Shown here: piece by piece, positions 52,081-61,503 of the stretch
How the letters are laid out: every line of letters starts with the position of its first letter
Position numbering within the stretch: position 1 is the stretch's first letter
Assembly: GCF_020181035.1 (NCBI RefSeq)
Contig: NZ_JAIQYY010000017.1
Span: 1,290-65,289, forward strand
DNA: 64,000 bases
Origin: Streptomyces sp. CoH27
GTDB lineage: Bacteria > Actinomycetota > Actinomycetes > Streptomycetales > Streptomycetaceae
Direction of reading: 5' to 3'
Position numbers and translations under genes: made by a program
Notes under the pieces: generated by a model
The model's database searches: none
Seen by the model: only the letters and a program-made list of their open reading frames with translations
Told to the model about the DNA's origin: nothing

Positions 52081-53744
52081 CCCAGCCGGTTCGCCAGCGC
52101 CTGGAAGTCCGCCCAGGACAGCGACGGCCTGCCGGGGTCCCACAGCTTCTGCACCGTGGCCCGCAGCGGCATCCGGATCCCCGCCGCGACCTGCGCCTCG
52201 CTCTGGGCGTTCGGGAAGTCGCACCAGACCGCGAACGACCCGCCGAGGATCTGCCCGTCGTACCGCGCCGGTACGGCGGCCGTGCCGCGCAGCACCCGCG
52301 GGTTCCACTGCTCGTAGATCCGCTGTCCGGTCGGGTAGACGAAGGTCTGCGGCTGGCCGAGGACGTAGTAGAGGAACTCGTCGTTGTAGTTGAGGACCTT
52401 CCGGCCCGCGCTCAGATAGTCCGCCGGCGGCCGGGCGCCCAGCTCCTTGCCGGTCCAGTACGCCACCTGGAGGTCCCCCGCGGCCTGCACGGACGTCCCG
52501 CGGTAGAAGCCGTCGTTCCAGGCCCGCAGGGTCCTGCCGTGGGCGCGGACGGTGCCGGCGCGGTCGTTCAGCCAGCCGGTGGCGAGGTCGGCGACCGTGC
52601 CGCCGGAGCCGTACGACTTCCGCGCGGCGGCCGCGAGCTGCGGATACAGGGCCTGCGGGTCCTTGGCCGTCAGCGCCTGGTACTCGTCGCCGCCGAGGTG
52701 CCACTGGTCGCCGGTGAACAGGCCCGCGTACTCGTTCAGCAGATCGTCGACGAGCTTCGCGGAGGCGTCCTTGGAGATGTCGATCGCGCCCTTCGCCGGC
52801 ACGTCGTTCACGTTGCGCAGCCGCAGATCCGGGTGCGCGGCGAGCACGGCCCCCAGATGCCCCGGCGAGTCGATCTCGGGCACGACCGTGATGTGCCGGC
52901 TGTCCGCCAGCTCCACGATCCGCTTGACCTGCGCCGTGGTGAGGTGGTCCGCGGACACGATCTCGGGGTGGCCGGCGGACTCGATCCGGAAGGCCTGGTC
53001 ATCGGAGAAGTGCAGTCCCAGCTCGTTGAACTTGAGGTCCCCCAACTCCCGTATCCGGTCCTCGATCCAGGACTCGGAGAATGGTTTGCGCGCGATGTCC
53101 AGCATGAACCCACGTACCGGTTTGGCCGGTTCATCCCGTACGACCCCCTCCGGTGCCGTACCGCCGCCGTGGACCTCCTGCTTCAGCGTGCGGGTGCCGT
53201 AGAAGACACCGGCCTCGCCGGGCCCGCTGATGTCGACCCGCCCCTCGCGGACGGTCATGCTGTACGACTCCTGGTTCCCGCCCCCGCCACCGAGCGCGAG
53301 CCGCACGTCCCCCGCCCGCACGTCGTCCTTCTCCCCCGCGTAGGTGAGCCCGAGCTCCTCGGCCAGCAGCCGCCCCTCGTCGGCCAGCTCGGCGTCGCTC
53401 ACCACCACCCGGTCGGCCTTCCGCGGCTGCCAGCCGGGCCCGCGCGCCGGGGTGAAGGCGCTGACCGCGGGGATCGTCCGGGGCGCCTGGGACAGCGGAT
53501 AGGACCGGCTCGGCGTGGGACTCGCGGAGGAAGGTGCGGCCGCCGTACCGGAGCCGGTCCCGGCCGCCCGTCCGGAGGACGACGGGACCGCGCTCCCCTC
53601 CGCCTTCTTTCCGTCACCGCCGCCGGAGGAGGCCCACACGCCGACCCCCGTGCCGAGTGCGACGGTCCCGACGAACGCGGCGGCCACCACGGCCCGTTTC
53701 CGTACCACCTGCCGCGCCGAAACACGGCGCCTGTGCTGGGTCAC
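52077..53744 (-). CDS. Beta-N-acetylhexosaminidase (GH20), exported
   Basis: A 555-residue secreted or membrane-anchored enzyme. A basic N-terminus with one helix (VVAAAFVGTVALGTGVGVWA), a Ser/Gly/Thr linker and a GH20b support domain precede the GH20 catalytic barrel (VRGFMLDIARKPFSESWIEDRIRELGDLKFNELGLHFSDDQAFRIES, VVPEIDSPGHLGAVLA). The D-E catalytic pair is in QWHLGGDEY. It removes terminal GlcNAc or GalNAc from chitin or wall fragments. I found no clear DasR-type box upstream. Confidence 0.93.
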   Translation of the reverse strand: MTQHRRRVSARQVVRKRAVVAAAFVGTVALGTGVGVWASSGGGDGKKAEGSAVPSSSGRAAGTGSGTAAAPSSASPTPSRSYPLSQAPRTIPAVSAFTPARGPGWQPRKADRVVVSDAELADEGRLLAEELGLTYAGEKDDVRAGDVRLALGGGGGNQESYSMTVREGRVDISGPGEAGVFYGTRTLKQEVHGGGTAPEGVVRDEPAKPVRGFMLDIARKPFSESWIEDRIRELGDLKFNELGLHFSDDQAFRIESAGHPEIVSADHLTTAQVKRIVELADSRHITVVPEIDSPGHLGAVLAAHPDLRLRNVNDVPAKGAIDISKDASAKLVDDLLNEYAGLFTGDQWHLGGDEYQALTAKDPQALYPQLAAAARKSYGSGGTVADLATGWLNDRAGTVRAHGRTLRAWNDGFYRGTSVQAAGDLQVAYWTGKELGARPPADYLSAGRKVLNYNDEFLYYVLGQPQTFVYPTGQRIYEQWNPRVLRGTAAVPARYDGQILGGSFAVWCDFPNAQSEAQVAAGIRMPLRATVQKLWDPGRPSLSWADFQALANRLG

Positions 53745-53839
53745 CCTGCCAACCTACGACCGTTCCGCCGTTCACCCGTCACTCAGAAGTTCTGAAACTC
53801 TTCCGTACGAGTGAAATTCAGGCATCTCACGGACACGCT

Positions 53840-54454
53840 GTGACCACTCTCGATAACCTGACGACACACCTTTCACAGCACATCCCCTGCCGCACCCATG
53901 TGACGCGAGGACCCACGCTGCCCGCCCACCGCCTCCCCTCTCTCCCCAAGCCCCTGGACGCCTTCAACACGGCACCCGCCGACGAGGCCCGCGCCCTCCT
54001 CCTGCACTGCCTGCACAGCCTGCGCTGGTCCCACCGCATCACCGACCACCGCCCCTACCCCGACCTGGACTCTCTCCTGGCGGCAGCGGACGAGGCGGCG
54101 TACGACCTGTCACCGGCCGACTTGTCGGAGGCGCTGGCGGGAGAGTCACTCCCCGAACTGCCCGAAGGCACGTACTCGGCGGCCCACATGGCCCTGAGCG
54201 CGGCCCACGCGGCCTACGAGGCCCGGTTCGGACACGCGTTCGTCATCTATCTGGGTGACGTCCACTCGGACGAGGCCCTCGACCGCATCCTCGAAGCCAT
54301 CCGATCACGATTGACAAACGATCCGGAGGAGGAACGGGTAGTGGCGGCGGAGGAACTCCGGCGCCTTGCCGGAGGGAGACTCGCAGCCTGCTTGCGGAAC
54401 CCCGGCCGTAACCCATCCGGTGCCAGTTTGATCACACAGGTAGGCCCCCCGTAA
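53840..54454 (+). CDS. OHCU decarboxylase-like protein, active-site motif missing
   Basis: A 204-residue protein from GTG 53840. PLDAFNTAPADEARALLLHCLHSLRWSHRITDHRPYPDLDSLLAAADEAAYDLSPADLSEALAGE matches the OHCU decarboxylase fold (urate pathway, PF09349), and FGHAFVIYLGDVHSDEALDRILEAIRSRLTNDPEEERVVAAEELRRLA matches its end. The conserved HP-x-IG block carrying the catalytic histidine is replaced by SLPELPEGTY, so decarboxylase activity is doubtful. No other urate genes are near. It may be a non-catalytic relative. Confidence 0.75.
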   Translation: MTTLDNLTTHLSQHIPCRTHVTRGPTLPAHRLPSLPKPLDAFNTAPADEARALLLHCLHSLRWSHRITDHRPYPDLDSLLAAADEAAYDLSPADLSEALAGESLPELPEGTYSAAHMALSAAHAAYEARFGHAFVIYLGDVHSDEALDRILEAIRSRLTNDPEEERVVAAEELRRLAGGRLAACLRNPGRNPSGASLITQVGPP

Positions 54455-54567
54455 GCGCCGCCGCGCCGCATGGATACCATGCAGAGGGCCGGTGGACCGT
54501 ACCCGGCCGGGCCCGACCGACACCGAAGCCGGCGCGGCCCTAGTCCCCGCTCCCGGAGGGTTCTTCC

Positions 54568-54948
54568 GTGCCGGCTGGAACGCTGTACCGCGGCCGGGAA
54601 GGAATGTGGTCCTGGGTGGCTCACCGAGTCACCGGCGTCCTCATCTTCTTCTTCCTGTTCGTTCACGTGCTGGACACCGCTCTCGTGCGTGTCTCCCCCG
54701 AGGACTACGACAAGGTCGTAGCCACGTACAAGACGCCGATCGTCGCGCTGCTGGAGTACGGCCTCGTCGCCGCCATCCTCTTCCACGCGCTCAACGGCCT
54801 GCGCGTCATCGCCGTCGACTTCTGGTCGAAGGGCCCGCGCTACCAGAAGCAGATGTTCTGGACCGTGATGGGCGTGTGGATCGTCCTGATGGTCGGGGCC
54901 ATCTACCCCGTCCTCGGTCACGCCGCTCGTGTTCTGTTCGGGAGCTGA
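54568..54948 (+). CDS. sdhC: Succinate dehydrogenase cytochrome b subunit
   Basis: A 126-residue membrane anchor with three helices (VTGVLIFFFLFVHVLDTAL, ALLEYGLVAAILFHALNGLRVI and WTVMGVWIVLMVGAIYPVL). The heme-ligand histidines are in FVHVLD and FHALNG. WSWVAHRVTGV marks the quinone side. GTG 54568 follows GGAGGG. First of the sdhCDAB operon. Confidence 0.95.
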   Translation: MPAGTLYRGREGMWSWVAHRVTGVLIFFFLFVHVLDTALVRVSPEDYDKVVATYKTPIVALLEYGLVAAILFHALNGLRVIAVDFWSKGPRYQKQMFWTVMGVWIVLMVGAIYPVLGHAARVLFGS

Positions 54949-54953
54949 CGCCC

Positions 54954-55436
54954 ATGTCCGCCACTGAAACCACCGCGTCCGGTATCGGCCCCGTCGAGGG
55001 CGGCGCCGTCTACACCGTCGACAACCCGGCCCCGCTGATCGAGGCCCCGCGCAAGCGCACGAAGAAGACCCCGAAGTCGACCCGGGGCAACTTCGAGCTG
55101 GCCGCCTGGCTGTTCATGCGCCTGTCCGGCATCGTGCTGGTCGTCCTGGTCCTCGGCCACCTGCTGATCCAGCTCGTGCTGGACGGCGGTGTCTCCAAGA
55201 TCGGCTTCGCCTTCGTGGCCGGCCGCTGGGCGAGCCCCTTCTGGCAGGTCTGGGACCTCCTCATGCTCTGGCTCGCGATGCTGCACGGCGCCAACGGCCT
55301 GCGCACGGTCATCAACGACTACGCGGAGCGTGCCGCCTCCCGCATGTGGCTGAAGGCTCTGCTCTACACCGCCACGGTGTTCACCATCCTGCTGGGCACG
55401 CTGGTGATCTTCACCTTCGACCCGAACATCCGCTAG
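54954..55436 (+). CDS. sdhD: Succinate dehydrogenase hydrophobic membrane anchor subunit
   Basis: A 160-residue anchor with three helices (WLFMRLSGIVLVVLVLGHLLIQLV, VWDLLMLWLAMLHGANGLRTVI and LLYTATVFTILLGTLVIFTF) after a 50-residue Pro/Lys-rich cytoplasmic N-terminus. The histidines in LGHLL and MLHGANG are the likely heme or quinone partners. ATG 54954 lies five bases after the sdhC stop. Confidence 0.95.
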   Translation: MSATETTASGIGPVEGGAVYTVDNPAPLIEAPRKRTKKTPKSTRGNFELAAWLFMRLSGIVLVVLVLGHLLIQLVLDGGVSKIGFAFVAGRWASPFWQVWDLLMLWLAMLHGANGLRTVINDYAERAASRMWLKALLYTATVFTILLGTLVIFTFDPNIR

Positions 55437-55455
55437 GCACGGGGCTGCGAGAATC

Positions 55456-57210
55456 ATGAAGATCCACAAGTACGACACCGTCATCGTCGGCGCCGGTGGC
55501 GCGGGCATGCGCGCCGCCATCGAGGCGACGAAGCGCAGCCGCACCGCCGTGCTGACCAAGCTCTACCCCACCCGCTCCCACACGGGCGCCGCGCAGGGCG
55601 GTATGGCCGCCGCGCTCGCCAACGTGGAGGAGGACAACTGGGAGTGGCACACCTTCGACACGGTCAAGGGCGGTGACTACCTGGTCGACCAGGACGCCGC
55701 CGAGATCCTGGCGAAGGAGGCCATCGACGCCGTCCTCGACCTGGAGAAGATGGGCCTGCCGTTCAACCGCACCAAGGACGGCACGATCGACCAGCGCCGG
55801 TTCGGCGGTCACAGCCGTAACCACGGCGAGGCCCCGGTCCGCCGGTCCTGCTACGCCGCGGACCGCACCGGCCACATGATCCTCCAGACGCTGTACCAGA
55901 ACTGCGTCAAGGAAGGCGTGGAGTTCTTCAACGAGTTCTACGTCCTGGACCAGCTGATCACCGAGGAGGACGGCGTCCGGAAGTCCGCCGGTGTGGTGGC
56001 CTACGAGCTGGCGACCGGTGAGATCCACATCTTCCAGGCGAAGGCCGTCATCTACGCCTCCGGCGGCACCGGCAAGTTCTTCAAGGTGACCTCCAACGCG
56101 CACACCCTCACCGGTGACGGCCAGGCGGCCGTCTACCGTCGGGGTCTGCCGCTGGAGGACATGGAGTTCTTCCAGTTCCACCCGACCGGCATCTGGCGCA
56201 TGGGCATCCTGCTGACGGAGGGCGCCCGTGGTGAGGGCGGCATCCTCCGCAACAAGGACGGCGAGCGCTTCATGGAGAAGTACGCGCCGGTCATGAAGGA
56301 CCTCGCGTCCCGTGACGTCGTCTCCCGCTCCATCTACACGGAGATCCGCGAGGGCCGCGGCTGCGGTCCCGAGGGCGACCACGTCTACCTGGACCTCACC
56401 CACCTCCCGCCGGAGCAGCTGGACGCCAAGCTGCCCGACATCACCGAGTTCGCGCGGACGTACCTGGGCATCGAGCCGTACACGGACCCGATCCCGATCC
56501 AGCCGACCGCGCACTACGCGATGGGCGGCATCCCGACGAACGTCGAGGGTGAGGTCCTGGCGGACAACACCACCGTCGTCCCGGGCCTGTACGCGGCCGG
56601 CGAGGTCGCCTGTGTGTCCGTGCACGGCGCCAACCGCCTCGGCACCAACTCGCTGCTGGACATCAACGTCTTCGGCCGCCGCGCGGGCATCGCCGCCGCC
56701 GAGTACGCCCACAAGGCGGACTTCGTCGAGCTGCCGGAGAACCCGGAGGCGTTCGTCGTCGAGCAGATCGAGCGGCTGCGCAACTCCACCGGCAACGAGC
56801 GGGTGGCCACGATCCGTCGCGAGCTGCAGGAGACCATGGACGCCAACGTCATGGTGTTCCGCACCGAGCAGACGATCAAGACGGCCGTCGAGAAGATCGC
56901 CGAGCTGCGCGAGCGCTACAAGAACGTGGCGATCCAGGACAAGGGCAAGCGGTTCAACACGGACCTGCTGGAGGCCATCGAGCTGGGCAACCTGCTCGAC
57001 CTGGCCGAGGTCATGGCCGTCTCCGCCCTGGCCCGCAAGGAGTCCCGCGGCGGTCACTACCGCGAGGACTACCCCAACCGCGACGACGTCAACTTCATGC
57101 GCCACACCATGGCGTACCGCGAGGTGGGCGACGACGGCGCCGAGTCCATCCGTCTCGACTACAAGCCGGTCGTCCAGACCCGCTACCAGCCGATGGAGCG
57201 TAAGTACTGA
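55456..57210 (+). CDS. sdhA: Succinate dehydrogenase flavoprotein subunit
   Basis: A 584-residue flavoprotein: dinucleotide-binding VIVGAGGAGMRAAIEA, covalent FAD-attachment His42 in TRSHTGAAQGG, FGGHSRNHGEAPVRRSCYAADRTGH, active-site EFFQFHPTGIW, HYAMGGIPTNVEGEV and GLYAAGEVACVSVHGANRLGTNSLL. Oxidises succinate to fumarate in the TCA cycle at the membrane. The stop overlaps sdhB by one base (TGATGG). Confidence 0.98.
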   Translation: MKIHKYDTVIVGAGGAGMRAAIEATKRSRTAVLTKLYPTRSHTGAAQGGMAAALANVEEDNWEWHTFDTVKGGDYLVDQDAAEILAKEAIDAVLDLEKMGLPFNRTKDGTIDQRRFGGHSRNHGEAPVRRSCYAADRTGHMILQTLYQNCVKEGVEFFNEFYVLDQLITEEDGVRKSAGVVAYELATGEIHIFQAKAVIYASGGTGKFFKVTSNAHTLTGDGQAAVYRRGLPLEDMEFFQFHPTGIWRMGILLTEGARGEGGILRNKDGERFMEKYAPVMKDLASRDVVSRSIYTEIREGRGCGPEGDHVYLDLTHLPPEQLDAKLPDITEFARTYLGIEPYTDPIPIQPTAHYAMGGIPTNVEGEVLADNTTVVPGLYAAGEVACVSVHGANRLGTNSLLDINVFGRRAGIAAAEYAHKADFVELPENPEAFVVEQIERLRNSTGNERVATIRRELQETMDANVMVFRTEQTIKTAVEKIAELRERYKNVAIQDKGKRFNTDLLEAIELGNLLDLAEVMAVSALARKESRGGHYREDYPNRDDVNFMRHTMAYREVGDDGAESIRLDYKPVVQTRYQPMERKY

Positions 57211-57971
57211 TGGCTACCCCTGTCATGGACAAGGTGGAGGCGAACTCCGCCGCGTCCCCGTACATCACGGTCACCTTCCGGGTCCGGCGCTTCAACCCGG
57301 AGGTCTCGGGCGAGGCGACCTGGGAAGACTTCCAGCTGGAGATCGACCCGAAGGAGCGTGTCCTCGACGGCCTCCACAAGATCAAGTGGGACGTCGACGG
57401 CACCCTCACCTTCCGCCGCTCGTGCGCGCACGGCATCTGCGGCTCGGACGCGATGCGGATCAACGGCAAGAACCGCCTTGCCTGCAAGACGCTGATCAAG
57501 GACATCAACCCCGAGAAGCCGATCACGATCGAGCCCATCAAGGGCCTGACGGTCCTGAAGGACCTGGTCGTGGACATGGAGCCGTTCTTCCAGGCGTACC
57601 GGGACGTCATGCCGTTCCTGGTCACCAAGGACACGAACGAGCCGACGCGTGAGCGTCTGCAGTCGGCGGAGGACCGCGAGCGCTTCGACGACACGACGAA
57701 GTGCATCCTCTGCGCCGCCTGCACCAGCTCCTGCCCGGTGTTCTGGAACGACGGCCAGTACTTCGGCCCGGCCGCGATCGTGAACGCCCACCGCTTCATC
57801 TTCGACAGCCGTGACGAGGCGGGCGAGCAGCGCCTGGAGATCCTGAACGACCGTGACGGCGTGTGGCGTTGCCGTACGACCTTCAACTGCACGGACGCCT
57901 GCCCGCGCGGTATCGAGGTCACCAAGGCGATCCAGGAAGTCAAGCGCGCCCTGATCACGCGCCGCTACTGA
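57210..57971 (+). CDS. sdhB: Succinate dehydrogenase iron-sulfur subunit
   Basis: A 253-residue electron-transfer subunit: the [2Fe-2S] cluster cysteines lie in RRSCAHGICGSDAM and LACKTL, and the [4Fe-4S]/[3Fe-4S] cysteines in CILCAACTSSCP and CTDACPRGIEV. Passes electrons from SdhA to menaquinone through SdhC/D. A strong terminator follows, closing the operon. Confidence 0.97.
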   Translation: MATPVMDKVEANSAASPYITVTFRVRRFNPEVSGEATWEDFQLEIDPKERVLDGLHKIKWDVDGTLTFRRSCAHGICGSDAMRINGKNRLACKTLIKDINPEKPITIEPIKGLTVLKDLVVDMEPFFQAYRDVMPFLVTKDTNEPTRERLQSAEDRERFDDTTKCILCAACTSSCPVFWNDGQYFGPAAIVNAHRFIFDSRDEAGEQRLEILNDRDGVWRCRTTFNCTDACPRGIEVTKAIQEVKRALITRRY

Positions 57972-58002
57972 TCCTTGCCGATCCTTCCGGCCCTGGTGCC
58001 GG

Positions 58003-58039
58003 CGAGGGCCCCGTTTCCCACCCGGAAGCGGGGCCCTCG
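58003..58039 (+). terminator. Terminator of the sdhCDAB operon
   Basis: CGAGGGCCCCG pairs with CGGGGCCCTCG over 11 bp and is followed by GGCGTTTT, a rare T-run for this genome. Confidence 0.9.
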
Positions 58040-58085
58040 GGCGTTTTGGCCGGGATTCCCCGTCGGCCGGTTCTAATCTGACGAC

Positions 58086-58496
58086 ATGTCAGACGATGAG
58101 TCGTACGAGCTGCTCGGCTTCGACAACGTGCTGCTGCCCGTCGGGGATCTCGGGGCGGCCATCGGGTTCTACGAGCGGGCCGGGTTCGGGGTGGGGTTCC
58201 GGTTCGACGAGGGCGGAATCGCCTTGCTGCGGGTCGGCAAGGAGACGCCGGGGATTCTGCTGCGAGTCGAGGAGGAGCTGGGGCACCGGACGCCGCCGTG
58301 GCCCTCGGCCCGGGTGTGGGTGGAGGTGACGGACGCGCGGGTGGCGGCGCGAAGGCTGGCCGCCGCCGGGATCACGCTGCTGGACGAGGCGTTCCCGACC
58401 GCCACCGGCTGGACCGTGGAGATCGCCGACCCGTGGGGGAACGTCGTCGGCTTCACCGACTACACCAAGCGGCCGGAGCTGGGACGCAGGGGCTGA
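58086..58496 (+). CDS. VOC (glyoxalase/bleomycin-resistance fold) protein
   Basis: A 136-residue protein with two beta-alpha-beta-beta-beta units: FDNVLLPVGDLGAAIGFYERAGFGVGFRFDEGGIALLRVG and VWVEVTDARVAARRLAAAGITLLDEAFPTATGWTVEIADPWGNVVGFTDY. The family includes dioxygenases, isomerases and drug-binding proteins; no specific function can be given. The expected glutamate/histidine metal ligands are only partly present. It sits between the sdh terminator and tetR. Confidence 0.85.
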   Translation: MSDDESYELLGFDNVLLPVGDLGAAIGFYERAGFGVGFRFDEGGIALLRVGKETPGILLRVEEELGHRTPPWPSARVWVEVTDARVAARRLAAAGITLLDEAFPTATGWTVEIADPWGNVVGFTDYTKRPELGRRG

Positions 58497-58532
58497 CCGT
58501 GGGCTTACCGGCACTGGCTAGGCTTCTCTACC

Positions 58533-59252
58533 GTGCCCGCAACGAACAGCAGCAAGTCCGAGCAGACCCGCGCGCTGATCCTGGAGACCGCGATGCGGTT
58601 GTTCCAGGAGCGCGGGTACGACAAGACCACCATGCGGGCCATCGCCGAGGAGGCCGGCGTCTCCGTCGGCAACGCCTACTACTACTTCGCGGGCAAGGAG
58701 CACCTGATCCAGGGCTTCTACGACCGGATCGCCGCCGAGCAGCAGGCGGCCGTCCGGGAGGTCCTGGACCGGGAGACCGACCTGGAGGCACGGCTCGCGG
58801 GGGTGCTGACCGTGTGGCTCGACATCGCGCGGCCGTACCACGAGTTCGCCGTGCAGTTCTTCAAGAACGCCGCCGATCCCGACAGCCCGCTCAGCCCCTT
58901 CTCGCCGGAGAGCGCGCCCGCGCGGGAGCAGGCGATCGCCATCCACCGGGAGGTGCTGGCCGGCTCGAAGTCCAAGGTTCCGGCCGAACTCCGCGACGTA
59001 CTCCCGGAGTTGATGTGGCTCGCCCAGATGGGGCTGGTCCTGTACTGGGTCTTCGACCGGACCGAGGGGCGCGAGCGCAGTTACCGGCTCGCGCGGCGCG
59101 GGGCCCGGCTGACCTCCCGCGGTGTCACGCTCGCCCGGTTCCGGGTGCTGCGGCCCCTGGTCCTGGAGATCCATGAGCTGTTCACGGACTTCCTGCCGGG
59201 CATGACGAGGGCGCTGCCGGATCCGGGGCGTAAGGGCCGGGAGGGCGAGTGA
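58533..59252 (+). CDS. TetR-family transcriptional regulator
   Basis: A 239-residue regulator: N-terminal helix-turn-helix TRALILETAMRLFQERGYDKTTMRAIAEEAGVSVGNAYYYFAGKEHLIQGFYDRI, then a ligand-binding domain with aromatic-rich helices (YHEFAVQFFKNAADPDSP, ELMWLAQMGLVLYWVFDRTEG). GTG 58533 is the likely start, 36 bases after the VOC gene, so the two may be co-transcribed. Ligand unknown; no obvious efflux gene is adjacent. Confidence 0.92.
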   Translation: MPATNSSKSEQTRALILETAMRLFQERGYDKTTMRAIAEEAGVSVGNAYYYFAGKEHLIQGFYDRIAAEQQAAVREVLDRETDLEARLAGVLTVWLDIARPYHEFAVQFFKNAADPDSPLSPFSPESAPAREQAIAIHREVLAGSKSKVPAELRDVLPELMWLAQMGLVLYWVFDRTEGRERSYRLARRGARLTSRGVTLARFRVLRPLVLEIHELFTDFLPGMTRALPDPGRKGREGE

Positions 59253-59342
59253 TCACTTTCGGGTGAACGCGCGGGAACAGGACACCCGGGGTGTCGCCTG
59301 CCTACGATGATGCTCTCGACACCAGCCCACGGGAGGCACCTG

Positions 59343-59930
59343 ATGTCCGCAGCAGCCGTCGAGCGGCCCCATGGCGAGCGTCCGCTGATCGCGCAGGCCA
59401 ACCGGCTCATGGAGCGCAACCCGGGCTACCGCGTCGAGATCATCGGAGGCCAGATTCTCGTGAGCCCAGCACCGGACGGCCCCCACTCCGAGGCCCTGAT
59501 GCTCTTCGCAGCTCCTTTCCTGCAACTGGGTCTCGTGAGAGCACTGCCGGGAATCGGTCTCTGGCTGCCCACCGGTCCAGAGGACTACGTCATCCCCGAT
59601 CTGTCCGTGGTCGACGACGACTACCGTGACCACCTGGTGGAGAACAGCTGCTACGACCCGGCCTGTTTCCGCCTGGTCATGGAGGTCACCTCCAGCAACT
59701 GGAGGACGGACCTACGTGACAAGGTCACCTGTTACGCCAAGGCCAAGGTCCCGGTCTACGTCATCGTCGACCGCCGCCACCAGCGCCTCCATCTCCTCAC
59801 CGGCCCGGTGGCCGACCGCTACAAGACCCACGGCATCCACCTTCCCGGCGAACTCGTGACCCTTCCCGAATCCGTCGGCGGCAAGGTCACCCTGGATGTG
59901 GCCCAGCTCCTCCAAGCCGGCCACAGCTGA
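59343..59930 (+). CDS. Uma2-family (DUF820) putative restriction-endonuclease-fold protein
   Basis: A 195-residue protein with GYRVEIIGGQILVSPAPDGPHSEAL, YVIPDLSVVDDDY, FRLVMEVTSSNWRTDLRDKVTCYAKAKVPVYVIVDRRHQRLHLL. The PD-(D/E)xK core is visible as PDLSVV...LVMEVTS...DLRDK. Such genes are highly multiplied in Streptomyces and cyanobacteria, but their role is unproven. ATG 59343 has GGGAGG at good distance. Confidence 0.9.
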   Translation: MSAAAVERPHGERPLIAQANRLMERNPGYRVEIIGGQILVSPAPDGPHSEALMLFAAPFLQLGLVRALPGIGLWLPTGPEDYVIPDLSVVDDDYRDHLVENSCYDPACFRLVMEVTSSNWRTDLRDKVTCYAKAKVPVYVIVDRRHQRLHLLTGPVADRYKTHGIHLPGELVTLPESVGGKVTLDVAQLLQAGHS

Positions 59931-59943
59931 GGCCTCCTGCCCA

Positions 59944-61503
59944 TCAGATCCAGTTCAGCCGCCACAACCGGAACACGCCCGTGCCGTCGTCCAGGTACTG
60001 GCCGCCGCCCACGTCCTCGGTGCTGACGACGAACTCCTTGCGCTGCCACAGCGGGATCAGCGGGACGTCCTGGGCGACGTCGGACTGGATGTCCTTGAAG
60101 TCGTTCACGGCCCGGCTGCGGTCGGCGTACTGCTGGCTGTCCTGGATGAGATGGTCGACGACCTTGTTGCTGTAGCCGGTGCTCATCGTGGAGCCGGTGC
60201 CGACGAGCGCGGCGCCGAAGGTGTCCGGGTCGGGATAGTCGGCCACCCAGCCGACCGCCCAGGCGTCCATCTTCCCGGCGGCCCAGCGCTTCTGGAAGTC
60301 GGTCCACTCATAGCCCTGGACGTCCACCTGGAACAGGCCACCCGACTCCAGCTGCTGCTTCAGGGCAGCGGCCTCCTCCTTGCCCGCGCCCCGGCCGACG
60401 CCGTAGCCGAGGGTGAAGCGCACCGGCAGGCTGACGCCGGCCTGGGTGAGCAGGGCGCGGGCCTTGGAGACGGACTGCGTCGAGTAGACGTCGAAGAACG
60501 ATGTGGTGTGGCCGGTGATGCCGGTCGGGATCAGCGAGTACAGCGGGTCGACCGTGCCCTGGTAGACCGTCGCGGCCAGCTGCTCGCGGTTGACCAGCCA
60601 GGCCATCGCGCGGCGCACCCGTACGTCGTGCAGCGGGGAGCTGGCGCGGGTGTTGAGGTACAGGTTGCGGGTCTCGGAGCTGTCGGACTCGGTGACGCGC
60701 TTGTTGGGGTCGCTCGGGTTCAGCTGCGCGAGCACGTTCGGCGACAGGTTCCGGGTGGCGACGTCGACCTGCCCGTCCTTCCAGGCGCTGTCCAGCTTCG
60801 CGGAGTCGGTGTAGTAGCGCAGCTCGACCGGGCGGCCGGTGCCGGTGATGTCGCCCTTGTAGGTCCCGTTCGGCGCGAGGACGGCCTTCTGGTCCTTGGT
60901 GTACGACGTCAGCCTGTACGGCCCGGTGCCGTCGACGTCGGTGCCCTTGCGCAGGGAGTCGGCCGGGTACTTGTCCTTGTCGACGATCGACCCGGCACCG
61001 GTGGCGACCTTCAGCGGCCAGGTGGCGTCCGCGGAGGACAGGTGGAAGGTGACGGTGGTGGCGCTGTCGGCGGTCACCGAGGCGAGCGTGGAGAACAGCG
61101 ACGACGGGCCGACATCGGAGTTGATCTTCTTCATCCGGTCGAAGGAGTACTTCACGTCCTCGGCCGTCATCGCGCGCCCGCTCGGGAAGGTGATGCCGGA
61201 GCGCAGGGTGCACTGGTACGTCTTCAGGTCCGCGCCCTGGAAGGCGCAGCTCTGCGCGGCGTCCGGGACCGGGGTGACCCCGCCCGGCTCGAACGTCAGC
61301 AGCGACTGGAAGACATTGCTGAACAGGGCCCAGGAACCTGCGTCGTACGCGCCCGCCGGGTCCAGGTCAGTGACGGCGTCCGTCGTACCGACCGTGATCG
61401 TCTTGTTCTTGTTCTGCTGCGTCGGCAGCAGTTGCCAGCCGCCGATTCCCACGACCGCGAGCACGAGCAGCGTCACGAGAATGCGCATGCGAACAGATCG
61501 CAT
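59944..61503 (-). CDS. Family 5 extracellular solute-binding protein (peptide/nickel type)
   Basis: A 519-residue exported protein: an N-terminal membrane segment (ILVTLLVLAVVGIGGWQLL) without a lipobox, then the SBP_bac_5 fold (TVGTTDAVTDLDPAGAYDAGSWALFSNVFQSLLTFEPGG, GRAMTAEDVKYSFDRMKKI, VRRAMAWLVNREQLAATVYQG). No ABC transporter genes flank it, so it probably works with a distant Opp/Dpp-type system or as an orphan. The initial ATG at 61503 or a second at 61488 may be used. Confidence 0.92.
   Translation of the reverse strand: MRSVRMRILVTLLVLAVVGIGGWQLLPTQQNKNKTITVGTTDAVTDLDPAGAYDAGSWALFSNVFQSLLTFEPGGVTPVPDAAQSCAFQGADLKTYQCTLRSGITFPSGRAMTAEDVKYSFDRMKKINSDVGPSSLFSTLASVTADSATTVTFHLSSADATWPLKVATGAGSIVDKDKYPADSLRKGTDVDGTGPYRLTSYTKDQKAVLAPNGTYKGDITGTGRPVELRYYTDSAKLDSAWKDGQVDVATRNLSPNVLAQLNPSDPNKRVTESDSSETRNLYLNTRASSPLHDVRVRRAMAWLVNREQLAATVYQGTVDPLYSLIPTGITGHTTSFFDVYSTQSVSKARALLTQAGVSLPVRFTLGYGVGRGAGKEEAAALKQQLESGGLFQVDVQGYEWTDFQKRWAAGKMDAWAVGWVADYPDPDTFGAALVGTGSTMSTGYSNKVVDHLIQDSQQYADRSRAVNDFKDIQSDVAQDVPLIPLWQRKEFVVSTEDVGGGQYLDDGTGVFRLWRLNWI

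Noticed and set aside
53745..53839. DasR operator upstream of the hexosaminidase
   Set aside because: I looked for ACTGGTCTAGACCAGT-like palindromes near 53745-53839 and found none convincing.
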